A DNA stretch of 64,000 nucleotides from Moringa oleifera (taxonomy: Eukaryota > Streptophyta > Magnoliopsida > Brassicales > Moringaceae), in contig JAJFZO010000407.1 in assembly GCA_021397835.1 (NCBI GenBank), forward strand, positions 5,890,001-5,954,000, given 5' to 3'. The notes beneath the pieces were generated by a model. The model saw nothing but the letters and a program-made list of their open reading frames with translations. It searched no databases and was not told the DNA's origin. The translations under genes and the position numbers were made by a program. Positions 37,490 to 48,875 of this stretch are shown here, in pieces (position 1 is the stretch's first letter; each line of letters begins with the position of its first letter).

Positions 37490-39811
37490 TCAGTCCACAT
37501 CAACAAGTGAAGTACAGTCAAGGTCCTGAAGGGTGATCTTCCCCATGTACAAATCGCTAATATGATTAGGACAGAGTGGAAGGCATTTCCGATTCAGAGC
37601 TTCATGAAGTGCACCCATACCAGTGACCCACTTCTCTTCATCCAAAGGGTTCACATTTAAACGGTTCTGCAATAACCAAACCCGATATGTGATAGTATCA
37701 GTTCTTTCGCAGAAATGAGCAACACAAGAATATGATGGCTCATCAGATGCCAACCTAATCAACAGCAAAGATAAAGTGCCATCCACAGGTTTTGGGTCAG
37801 AGAGATTCTTATCTCCCATCATCTTGACCTCCCTTTCTGTAGGAAATATAACTTCTTCATTTCCATTCACATCAAAAACTTTCAAATCCTTGCTGTAGTG
37901 TCTAATAGCTTCAAGTTTAGTGGATTCATGCTTCTCTGCTAACGTCAGTATACAAGAGAATCTCAGGTGATAACTGACCGCAATTTTGACCCTCTTGAAG
38001 TTGTGGCAGCAGCAAAAGAAATCAAGCCACCTTCTCCCAACTCCTGCATACCACTTAATAATATCGGCATCTTCTAGAGCACTGAGTATACTGATAGGCC
38101 TTGGACGACCCATACGGTTTGTGAATCCTGCCATCTTAACAGCCTTCCTCACAAATTCTATGGGGGCAGAGAATTTCATACACAGCCTCGTCAAATCCTC
38201 GACAGTGCTCTCAGCATATTTGCGTTCCTCTTCTTCTTGTTGTCTCCTTTCCTCATCCACCAACACATTTGCAGCTCTGACTGGTGTCAAATGCTCGTTT
38301 ACTTGCTCTTGGAATTTATCATAGGCATCAACAAGATAATCTGGCAACTGATTTCTAATGTGTCTCAATGAGAGAAAGTCACCTCTTGTGAGCAGCTGGT
38401 GCCAATTCCAACGTTCTTCCGCAGACCCCAAAAACTCTTGGACCACTTCATCTGCCCAAATTCTGAAAATATCTCTGACTTCATTCTCTATTTGGAGCTC
38501 AGATTTGAAGCCATTACTCTGCTTCAGTTTTTTAAAAACATGTCTGAAAATTTTCAAGCCTAATTTCCTTCTATTCCTCTCCCGAGCATTTTTCAATTCT
38601 TTGGCTCTAACTTCCTTCTGCCTCAGGTACTTCTTCTCAGCTCTGATTGCTTTTTCTGACATAGGTGGATGCAAAACAGAAGGTAGAACAGCCTGTAGTT
38701 CCATCCCCAAGAAGTCGATTTTCTCCGACGCTGCACTATGAATAGCAGTCTTTATTCTATCTACCTTCAATTCCAATTTCACTTCCAAATATTTCAGAAG
38801 TTGATTCTTTAAATCCATTGTCAACATTTTTGATCCTGAAGTTATCAGTAATATCTCATCCAAGTATCTAACCGCATACATCTTAACTGGTTTATAGAAA
38901 ACATTAGGTGTTGAACTAAGCTCGCTGGAATCAATGTTCAGATTCCTGAGTTTAATCTTAAGACGCATGTCCTGAATTTCTTTATCAAACCCATCAAAAT
39001 AAATATTAAGCAAAATTGAGCACAACCCGCATTCTTGAGGAAACCCCCTCCCAAAATAATGCCCACCCAGTTCAATTCTCAGGACTCCACATTCAAATAA
39101 CTTCCTAATCATATCAATCAACATCCTATCCTTAATTTTCTCTCCAATGGACAAACATAACTTATCTACATTACCTTTATTGAACTTTTGAGGAGCAAAG
39201 GAAACAGAAAACCACCAACTGGGATTCTTCACAGAGTTTTTAAGGTACCTAATGGCAGTATGTCTTCCCATACCGACACGCCCACCATATGAAAACGTCA
39301 CAAACCGTTCATCATAGACAATTTCAAGTACCATCCTAATAGCTTCAATCAAAACCTTCAGCTTCAAATTGGGTAAAACCAGGCACTCGCTGCTCTCTCT
39401 TCTTTCTGGCACCAGTTTGACGCAACAAGACGCAATATCAAACCGATTTTCACTTATTTCACGACCCATTTCCTCGATGGAGAAGCGCTTGGATACCGAG
39501 CAGAAAAGAGGGGAAGGCAAGAGAGTAGACTCAGGCGAGCTGGGTCCACTGGCGAGATTTTGGCAAGCAGTGAGAAGGACAGAAGGTAAGGCGACGACAT
39601 TCTGGACAAGGTTAGAGAAGTTGCCGTGGGAGTATCGGTTGAGAACCAGATCCTTGAGCTGAGGTTTTGCCAATGGTTTTACGGGTTTTTGTATTGGGAA
39701 GTCAGGGTTTAAGGGAAGAACTGTGGAGTATAGCCTGAAAGAAGATGAGATTGAGATTGCAATAGAGAATCTGAGATCATAATTCGTGATCCTCTTCAGG
39801 TTCAAGAGCAT
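37490..39811 (-). CDS. NMAT3: Nuclear-encoded group II intron maturase, nMAT3-like (mitochondrial)
   Basis: Splicing factor descended from group II intron maturases, imported into mitochondria to help excise group II introns such as those of complex I (nad) transcripts. Intronless, 773 residues from the Met at 39811. An upstream in-frame Met at 39898 would add 29 residues. The inner Met is preferred because it opens a basic, Ser-rich presequence (MLLNLKRITNYDLRFSIAIS), whereas the extension is acidic. Reverse-transcriptase remnants are seen at RVGMGRHTAIRYL and GFPQECGLCSILLNIYFDGF. The catalytic YADD box is replaced by RYLDE, as expected for a protein that splices but does not reverse transcribe. 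Domain X is visible as IKWYAGVGRRWLDFF and the following FSCILTLAEKHESTK. No HNH endonuclease was recognised. Placement between the PMT7 and SDP1 homologues agrees with At5g04050. Confidence 0.9.
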   Translation of the reverse strand: MLLNLKRITNYDLRFSIAISISSSFRLYSTVLPLNPDFPIQKPVKPLAKPQLKDLVLNRYSHGNFSNLVQNVVALPSVLLTACQNLASGPSSPESTLLPSPLFCSVSKRFSIEEMGREISENRFDIASCCVKLVPERRESSECLVLPNLKLKVLIEAIRMVLEIVYDERFVTFSYGGRVGMGRHTAIRYLKNSVKNPSWWFSVSFAPQKFNKGNVDKLCLSIGEKIKDRMLIDMIRKLFECGVLRIELGGHYFGRGFPQECGLCSILLNIYFDGFDKEIQDMRLKIKLRNLNIDSSELSSTPNVFYKPVKMYAVRYLDEILLITSGSKMLTMDLKNQLLKYLEVKLELKVDRIKTAIHSAASEKIDFLGMELQAVLPSVLHPPMSEKAIRAEKKYLRQKEVRAKELKNARERNRRKLGLKIFRHVFKKLKQSNGFKSELQIENEVRDIFRIWADEVVQEFLGSAEERWNWHQLLTRGDFLSLRHIRNQLPDYLVDAYDKFQEQVNEHLTPVRAANVLVDEERRQQEEEERKYAESTVEDLTRLCMKFSAPIEFVRKAVKMAGFTNRMGRPRPISILSALEDADIIKWYAGVGRRWLDFFCCCHNFKRVKIAVSYHLRFSCILTLAEKHESTKLEAIRHYSKDLKVFDVNGNEEVIFPTEREVKMMGDKNLSDPKPVDGTLSLLLIRLASDEPSYSCVAHFCERTDTITYRVWLLQNRLNVNPLDEEKWVTGMGALHEALNRKCLPLCPNHISDLYMGKITLQDLDCTSLVDVD

Positions 39812-39898
39812 TGAAGCAAAAGGAAAGAAAAAGATGGAGAGGTGAAGCTCAAAAATCCCACCTTCAATTTGGGGAAATCTACCTTCAAATTTGGACAT

Positions 39899-42800
39899 AC
39901 ACCTTATTCCCCGAAAAATAACACACCTCTTTTCACGATTATTTGCTGGTCGGATCCTAATTAATTATTGGATAATATTTTTTCCAACAAAGGATTCTTA
40001 GAATTTGTAGATTTAAGTTAAAATAAATTTTATTAAATGAATTAAAATACATTTTTTCTTGGAAATGACTTTTTTAATCAGAATTTTCAAAATTTGTACT
40101 TATTAAATCAAAGCAAGTTTTTTTATTCGATTTTTTATTTTTATTTTTTTATTAATTCAAGTTTCCAGATAATAACATAACATCAGAATTTCGAACCAAA
40201 AAAAAAAACAAAATGGAATTGGGGAGCCTGGAGTTCTTTGATGGGTAATTGGGCCAGAGGACCCTGGAACGGGTTTTGGGTCTATAAATGGGCCGAATGG
40301 TTGCGAGAAGCCCAAAAAAACTGTGAGCTTGGGATCCAATTAAGTGCGAGCTTGCATGTTCTTCTCTGAGTAAAATGATGAAAACGATGTCGTAGTTCTA
40401 CAGCTGGGATCAGTATGAGAAGACAAGTGAAAGGACTTTTGTCTGACTTATATGTCGTTTTGTATTTATTCTTAATTTTGTCTTATTATTTGTTTGATAT
40501 GCTGATGATTTAGGTTGGAATTGGACGGTTGGGATAGTTCTGAGTTTCCTTGCTTAGTTAGACATGAGAGTGTCAAGTCCTCCGTCAATGGCTCCAAACC
40601 GTCTTCTTCACTTGTCAGTTTTTCTAAGCAACGTTCGCCTTTTCCTAGAATTTTAGATTCCTTTTTTTTTTTTCTTCACAAAACTTAAAAAGATGATTTT
40701 ATTTTAAAAAATTGAAAAAAATAATAATATTATTAAAAATATATTTGATTTTTTATATGTATTCACGTATATTTTTTTAAAAAATTATGTTATGTATTTT
40801 TTATTTTTCAAATATTTTATTATCAAATTGATTACCCATTTAAATATCCAGAATATTTCATACTGACCTCATTTTTGACGTCAGCAAATTCATATACTGC
40901 TCATTTTTTTCCTTTTTTTTTATTATATCATTTTCGACCGTAACAATTGTTATCACTTACAAATTTGATTAAATTAAAATTTAAAAACGATATGAAAAAA
41001 TAATAATTTAAAATTAAAATTAATAATGAGTAATTTATTAAGATGTAAATATCTATTTATCTTTTTTTTAAAGGAGCACTTAGAGTGACGATTAGATGAT
41101 AAATATTTGGGATCAAGCTTTGCTTTGGAGAAGTAATGGTCTCTCCCACTAACTCATATTATAATTGCTTCTCCAACGTTTTCATTACATACCTGTAACT
41201 GAAAACATTTTTTTATATATATTTCTAAAAAAATTTAAGAGTCATTAACCATCACAAATCTAAGAAGAAAATCATAAAAAAATTGAAATAAATAATCTAT
41301 TTTATTTTTTATTATTATAAATCAATTTATTTTTTTAAAAAAAACTTGATATAATTTATTTTATTTTTATATATAAATAATTATTATAATATGTGATAAA
41401 AAATCACAGCTAAAAAAAAAAAAGAAGCATGATATCATATCAAATGGTAGGTTGTTGTATAATGGTGAAGTTAAAGTTATTCCATTAGTTGGACAATATA
41501 TTTCTGTATCCAAAAATGGACAAAGGACCAGAAAAAAGGGAAATCCAAATGTGAATAAGAGTGCAAAATTCAACACTAATTTTCCTTCTGATGATGAAAG
41601 GCATAGGAAGTTTCCGGGAAAGTTGCAGTGCCTGGAAAAGGTCTGAAGCATGACAACCAACATGGGGAGGAACAGCCTTTTTCGTATTCCCAGTGTCCAA
41701 ACAAACAGAGATTGATTGATGAATTAAAGAATGGTAATGGAGATACATCTGTCATCAAATACTTTTTTGAATCATTATCAAAGGTGGTAAGCGTTGTTTG
41801 TGTTGCAGGAGCATGCATTTTGGATTAAGGAATTTAATAAATTAATTTAAGAATAATTCCCCACCTGTTACCAAACAACAGACCCACGTTCTTTGGCTCG
41901 CCTCACGCCAAACCGCCCATTTTCTGCGACTTTTCTTTCCTCCTTTTTAAAAAAATAATAATAATAATTTAATATTTATGTTTATTTTATTTATTTTTAT
42001 GTATTTGCGTTCAATCAATCTCAGCCCTTTGATAATCCGAGTAGGACACCCATGGGAATAGAATCTCTGAGTTTGCAGTTGAAATTTCAACAATGCAAGC
42101 CAACATTTCATCATTATCCACTCATTTCTTTTAATTTTGTTTAAATATTATTTTAACTCTTAAAATTTATTTTCTTTTTAATTAATTTTTATTTTTAAAA
42201 AATAAAATCTTAATTATTAATTTTATTTATATTAAAATTTTAAAATATTTAACTTAAAAATTTTTAATTGTAAATAAATATTTAATTTATTATCATAAAA
42301 AATTATATCAAAAATATCAAGCAGATAAATTTATAAACAAAAAATTATTTAAATTTAAAAGATGAAAATGCGATTTTTTAAAATTATCTTTAAAACAATA
42401 ATAGATATACTATTAATTTATATAATTATTGAAATTAAATTACATTGAAACTTTTAAATATAAAATTGAATCAATTAAAAATTTATTATCTAAATTATAA
42501 TAATATTTAAGAATTTATTTATATCTATTAATTTTTTAAGTTGATGCAAATATTAATTTGTCTATTATTATATTTAATTATTTATATCCGCCATGGTTTC
42601 TTAAAGTTTAGAATAGATTGATATGCCTTGTATATTACGCAAACTCAACGATTCCAAAAGACATTCTCGGGACGAATCAAGAAATTGGGCCACTGTTAAT
42701 TTATTTAAAATAAGAGCCCGATGAAGAAGAAGACCTCAATCTTATCTTATAACATAAGTTAGACCATTTAAATCATTAATAAATCATGCTTAGCATAGTA

Positions 42801-43611
42801 CCTTCCAATTGTTTAAAATAAAAATTAAACGAAAAGGAGAACTTATTGTTTTGCAGTCAAATTCAGGCATATTAAAATATTTTTAACCAAGTGGCCAAAA
42901 AAATTAATTAATCAAAAATAATTTTTACAATAAAAGTGAAATTCCTAATGGTCACCGGCGACGTGGAACATATATCCACCAGACATGCCACCTTCTCATC
43001 ATTGTTTGGTAAATGGGTCCGCTCATATGTGCTCTAGTACATGTTGACACAGAGGATTCATCCGTCTGGCCCCGCAATCACTTTTAAAAATTAAAAAAAA
43101 AATCTTGAATAATATCCTTTTATAAAATTTTAATCGATTAATTATTTTTAATTTTTTAATATTTAATTTAAATGCTAAAAAATATTTTCATTATAAAACA
43201 TTTAAAATAATTCAAATATTTTTTTTTTTACATTTTGAATATGTTTTTAATTTTAAACAATTTCTGCTAATAAACTATTTTAAAATATAAAATTGGAAAA
43301 ATAATTCCAAATAAATTTAAGGTTTTTATATTTATTGAAAAATTGATCAAAATAAAATATTTTTCTACGTGAAGAAATTAATTAACTAAAAGGTGTAGAT
43401 ATTATTCTTTGCACCCAATGAATTAAGGTAGGTGTAGCTGTGACAAAACCAATGGGCCACGTGTTGACAGGGCATTGGGTGTTATTAATTACAGTAGCCG
43501 TTGCACTGTTATATTTCTTTTTGGTGATTAGAGCCAATACATAATGATAATCATCACAATTAATATCATATAATGAAATATAATCATCTTTACTTAAGAA
43601 GCAAAAATATA

Positions 43612-43646
<35 letters not shown>

Positions 43647-43967
43647 GTGAGGCTGAAGGCAGGTTTCTCTTATATATACGGCAGAGGAAATCCATTTTTC
43701 TTGCTTAAGATGGATCAATCCAGGCCGTTAGATTGATCAATCTTGCCCATTTTCTTTCTCTTTTGGGATTCTGATTTCCTAATTAATCTCAACCTAAAAA
43801 AGGAAACAATGAAAATTAAAGACACCCAGATGCTAAGATCCAATATTAAAGAAAATTAAAAGAAAAAAAAATGAAAGGGCTTTCTTTTTTTTTTTTTTTG
43901 TTCGTCATCATATGGATTCGTGGAGCACATCTTCACATGATCACCGTCACCGCCGTGAGTATCATGA
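39899..43967. other. AT-rich intergenic region between nMAT3 and CML
   Basis: Very AT-rich (long A/T runs at 40650-41060, 41210-41410, 41940-42560 and 43080-43350) with no convincing gene. Short open frames near 41430-41830 on both strands have slightly higher GC but no family signal. The stretch nearest 43967 is likely the CML 3' UTR. Confidence 0.5.
43613..43646. repeat. (AT)9-(AG)8 compound microsatellite
   Basis: AT repeats at 43613-43630 run directly into AG repeats at 43631-43646. Confidence 0.95.
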
Positions 43968-44663
43968 TCATCTTTGCAGGTCCATCATACGGGAGAAGTC
44001 CTCGAAGCACACGAATCCTTCCCCGTTCTTGTCCACTGCGGCAATCATGCGACGGCAATCCTCCAAAGTGCACTGCTCGTCACCGATGGCAGCGAACACC
44101 CTCAAAAGCTCCTCCGCAGTGATTTTCCCGTCGTGATCCGTGTCGAAGAACTCAAACGTCTCGCGCAGCTCCGAGTCGCAAGCAGGCTCGCAAGAGGAGC
44201 CAGCGACCATGCTCATCAACGCCTCCAGGCTTATGCACCCGTCACCGTCCTGATCCACCTCGCTTAACATCAGGCTGACCTCCTCACGGCTGGGAGGCTC
44301 GGCCCCAAGCCGGCTGAGCAGCGCCTCCAGCTCGCTCCTGGATACCATCCCATCATTGTCCTTGTCAATCATCTTGAACGCCTGAGCGAGCTCGAAGCAA
44401 ACATAGGGAGAAATATCGGCCGACACATCGGACCAGTCACCCGATATTTCAGGCAAAACGCTGGTGGGCGTAACAGAACCCACAGCAGGCAAGCCAGAAG
44501 TGGGCTTGCGGCTGGAGGAGGAAGCATCAGAGGAGGAGGAAGAAGAAGTACCAGAGCTAAACGATGAGGGGTCGGATCTGGAAACAGCGGATCGGTCCTT
44601 GGAGCCAAGAAGGCGCTTGGGGCTGAACTTGAGGTATTTGGGGTTGATCTTGATGAGCTTCAT
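43968..44663 (-). CDS. Calmodulin-like calcium sensor, CML35/CML36 type
   Basis: Calcium-binding regulatory protein, intronless, 231 residues from the Met at 44663. A Met at 44684 would add seven residues, but the relatives begin MKL as this one does. The Ser-rich N-terminal tail (residues 25-55, with VSRSDPSSFSSGT) matches Arabidopsis CML35/36. Four EF-hand loops are at 100-111, 137-148, 174-185 and 211-222. Loops 1 and 3 are canonical (DKDNDGMVSRSE, DTDHDGKITAEE). Loop 2 (DQDGDGCISLEA) has Ala at position 12 in place of Glu and may bind Ca2+ poorly. Loop 4 (DKNGEGFVCFED) uses Asn3, Glu5 and Asp12. No transmembrane segment or prenylation motif is seen. Its targets are unknown. Confidence 0.93.
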   Translation of the reverse strand: MKLIKINPKYLKFSPKRLLGSKDRSAVSRSDPSSFSSGTSSSSSSDASSSSRKPTSGLPAVGSVTPTSVLPEISGDWSDVSADISPYVCFELAQAFKMIDKDNDGMVSRSELEALLSRLGAEPPSREEVSLMLSEVDQDGDGCISLEALMSMVAGSSCEPACDSELRETFEFFDTDHDGKITAEELLRVFAAIGDEQCTLEDCRRMIAAVDKNGEGFVCFEDFSRMMDLQR

Positions 44664-44808
44664 GTCGCAAAACAGAAAGAGCAAGAAATGAAGAAGGGAA
44701 AGAGAGAAGGGGGGATTGAGGGGAAGGAGGAACGAAAGGAGGGGTTAAATGGAGTGAGAGTGCCATAGCAGCTTCGAGGAAGCTTCGTGTTGTATTTTTC
44801 ACGAACCA

Positions 44809-44816
44809 CTTATATA
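44809..44816 (-). promoter_or_regulatory. TATA box of the CML gene
   Basis: TATATAAG on the minus strand about 150 nt upstream of the CML start codon, followed by a CT/TC-rich leader. The position fits a core promoter. Confidence 0.5.
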
Positions 44817-46384
44817 CGTCTTTCTATGCTGCTCCTTAGCATACGGCAGACAATTTCCTGTGGGGCCCACTCTTAATTTAAATTTTTTATATTTTAAAAT
44901 TATTTATTTGTAAATTTTGGTGTGTAATGCGTGTGTTGGGTCGGTTGGTCCGGTTGTTGAGGTTATCAGCAATCAATCTCATTAAAGTGATTAATCAAAA
45001 AGGGCATCAAATGGGAAAGTTAGTTTTTATTGCCAAAGACATTCATCTTTTATACTGGCTGAATGCTTGGATCTGGTGACACGTGTCACATCTTTCTTGA
45101 TTTATGATCATTTCGTGTGCGCTTCTGTTCATCATCCAATTATTCAGGATCATTTTGATAGAGTCTGGTAAGATTTATTTTTGGGTCTCTTTTGATAAAT
45201 TTCAATTTTTACAAATTTTGATATTTTGATTATATTTTAATTTAAATAAATTATGAAAATTAAAAATACTTTTATCATTAAAATATTTTTAAAAATATTG
45301 AAATGAATTATGTACTTCATTTGAAGTTGATTTCTCAAATTTAAGTAAATTTTGACTCCATGAGTTATTTTTATAATAAAAATATAATTTTTTATAATAT
45401 TTTTTTTATAAGGATAGGTGAGAATTTTTAAGTAAAAATTTGTTTCATATATTTAATTTTATATTTTTAATAAATTAATGTTTGTTTAAGATTTGTTTGG
45501 AGAAAATACTAAATCTTTGATTTTATATGATTCTTATTTTTTAAAATTTTTTATCGCATTTCTTAAAATGTTTATATTTTGTGTTTAAAATATTACCTTG
45601 AGCATTTTCTTCTGTTTTTTTTTTTTTAACATTTATCTTATAATTGGTTCGTGACAGAGATTGTTAATAATTTTTAAACTTAAGATTTGAGTGAGAATTT
45701 GAATGGTAATTTTTTGATAAGTTGTGTCCAAATATAATTCATTTTTGACATTAAATCAAAAATAATAAATATAATATTTAAGAACTATTTTGCATCATGC
45801 AAATCAAAACCTATCCTAGAGTCATATCGTCCTATGGCATGAGATCTTCATGGGACCGAAAAATAAAAAAGTTTATGTATTTTGTTAGGTACTAATTAGA
45901 TTTGATGAAATTGTTTGTAAATCTTATAATTTATAATTTGGTGGGTTAATCATTTTAATGATCGGCAGCAGATATCGTAGGTAGAACTAACATGCAAAAT
46001 TAACTAATTTGCATCCACTTTCTATGGTTTTCCATGTGATATAAGCTCCATATTATTTTATTTATCAAATTTATTTCTCTATATTTTAATAAAATGATTA
46101 TTGAGATATGATTTGAAAACTTGTTTTTTTCATTAATAATTATTCTAAAAATAATCATGATCTGCTTATTTTAAAAATTAATAATTATCTGATTTCTGTT
46201 GCTTGTTATAAAATTTATAATTATCTAGTTCAAAATATCTTTTTTTATATAATTTATAATTAATAAAATTACAGAGCTTTTTTGTTCTGGATTTTTTTTT
46301 TGATATTGTTTTCTTTGTTGCAACAATTAGTACAATTCTGTGTTTATTAATGAAATATATATTAAAAATTGTTCATTGTTTTTA

Positions 46385-46433
<49 letters not shown>

Positions 46434-48875
46434 ATGTAATTGACAAGGCAATGGCGTAGAAGAATGAATGGGGTGAGAGACTGAGCTGATGAAGACTTTC
46501 AAAGACTAATCCATATCATTAAAGAATCCAACAAAACCATGTTCTAAAATTGACAAATTGATGATCTGCACATTGAATATGCAACTCTTCTTCTTCAATA
46601 CATTAGCCAAAGATAAAAACTCAAATCTTGTCAACGGTTTCAGACATCAAACAAGAGAGAGAGGAGGAGGAAAAAAAAAAAGATCATCTTGCAGCCAGGT
46701 ACTCATAAAGTGGATAAAACTATGGGTAATACCATCAAATTGATATTACATCATTTAAACCCATTTTATCACGGGCTCTAATATGAAAAGGAACAAGTTA
46801 TTAAATATATAAAAGATATAAAACTTTGAAAGTGTATGGAATTAGGGAGGAAATGTCGGAGAGGAAAAAGTTGGGGGCCAGACAGATAGCAGCACACAGG
46901 AAGGAATGATCAATTATCAAACACACAAATCTTATCTATCAGACAGCTTCACAACTGGACATTCACTTCACTTTCTCACCCAACATTCATTTCCACTTTA
47001 ACTACTTTCTTAACTCCACTGGTCATACGGTACCTTGGACCACTTCCCCTTTGTCATGTTTACATGGCAATACAATAATGCTGTTGTTTTGATCTGTATC
47101 AAGTTGTCTATTTGCAGAATGCAAGAAATAAAATCTTATAAATTGTCAATATGGTATTTTCAAAGTGAAAAAACTGTAAAATCTTCTACAATATATTATG
47201 GTGATTCACATGTATAAATGAAAAGAACTTGGACATAGTAGATGTTATCATTACATCTTTAGGTATTTGACAATGAATGTTCATTGTTTTGCTTGACAAG
47301 TTAACAAGAAAACAAGGGTAGAAAAATATACAAAGCAAAACCTACCCTACCACCCACAAAGTGCCAAAGCAATTCTTAGCCTGATCAGCCAAGCAAGAAT
47401 CTTCCCAGAAGACAGGGTACCTTTTTGGAACTGCCCACTTGCCTAATACACTACCTGCTTAGTTAATTAGCACAACCCATAGCTCTTTTTCTTCTCAGGC
47501 ACCTAGTTGAGTCAAAACACAAAACTTCCTCTTATAGCTTATGGGGTGACCATGTTCTTCTCAGTTTCGTAGCTAATTAGACATACCCAGAAATATCAAA
47601 CCACTGCTGTTCACTTTCAGAATCTAATAGCAACAATTTTGACAAGGGTTGTGCTCCTGATCTTGAATTCTAATAAACAATCTCAATATGGGGACAACAG
47701 TTTAAAGTGGTACTACAGAGTAGACAAAACAAGAGCCACGCTCGACAGTTCATGATGATAAAAGCATATAAACAATGAATTATATTCCTTAAGAATCTTT
47801 TGAGGAGCCCTTTTATCTTCCTATTATTTTTCGATGGACTAAACTAGTCAAAACGAACATCCTAAACAGCTCCATTCCAAGAAAAGATGAGCAGAAGTTC
47901 AGAATTCAAACATACCCATCATTATGCTACCACCACGAGCTTCATAAAATATAGCAGAGCATTTTTATTGTACGCAGGATGCATGATCCACACCATAGGA
48001 ATATATGTGCATCGTGACCTGTTATTAATCATGAATCAAGGCTTCCACAACGATTTTGAAAAATGCATTTTTAATGAGAATTAGCTACTTCAGACCACAT
48101 ACTAAATGAATCTCTTCTGTTCACTTTAAAACAATGAACGACAACCATTAGCACATGTACCTAAGAAAAATTTTATAAACAATTTGTTCTTAATCGATAG
48201 TCAGTAAAATCTTATTCTGCTAAAACAAATGGGGACATCTGATTCCAAGAAATCATAACTTACCTGAGAAATTAGTAACCAGCAAAGCTTAGCTTGATTC
48301 CTTGTAGAAATTTAATACTAGTGCTGCATTTCAAAACAATTTTGAGAATAGGTACATGTTTGTGTGCAGCCACTCCATTCTACCTTGATATGGAGCCTGT
48401 TCTTACACATGAGAAAGACCGCATAACAAAATCAGACTGAAAGCTGTGATCTTTGGTGGTTCCTGTTGCTTTGGTGTATATACAAACTTTACTAGTATTC
48501 CGACGTCTACAAGTATAAAACATCAACTGAACTACAACAAATGATGAGCTTGAGTTTCCAGTTACCATTTTCATAGTCACAAATCACTGTCAGCATCCCC
48601 TGAACATCATCTTCAAGGTCCTTCGGTAGTCTTGGTAGCTTGGGAACAACTTGGTTCTTCACAACTTCAAAGGCTCAGGCTCTCCTAGAGAAAGGTACAT
48701 TCCTATCAAATCAGTGTAAGCACAAGTCCAGTGACAACACTTATATTTGAAACTTCCACCTGTTTCATGACTCCAGTGAAACTTGGTTGAAACTGTACTT
48801 CCATACTCCATATGCAATCATTAAAAACCTTCAGGTTCAGTACAGAACAACAGAAGTGTAGTGGCACTGAAAAGT
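44817..48875. other. AT-rich intergenic region between CML and SDP1
   Basis: No gene found. It contains long A/T-rich stretches to about 46430, a compound (AC)n(AT)n microsatellite, and from about 48300 upward probably the SDP1 3' flank. An isolated exon-like frame at 48566-48673 (minus) is described under findings. Confidence 0.5.
46385..46430. repeat. (AC)9-(AT)14 compound microsatellite
   Basis: AC dinucleotides at 46385-46402 pass directly into AT dinucleotides to 46430. Confidence 0.95.

Noticed and set aside
39812..39898. Upstream Met for nMAT3 at 39898
   Set aside because: The extension has several Glu residues and is unlike a mitochondrial presequence; the next Met opens one. Not excluded without transcript data.
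41367..41828. Overlapping short frames near 41.4-41.8 kb
   Set aside because: Opposite-strand frames of similar length with no family resemblance; likely chance in a slightly less AT-rich patch.
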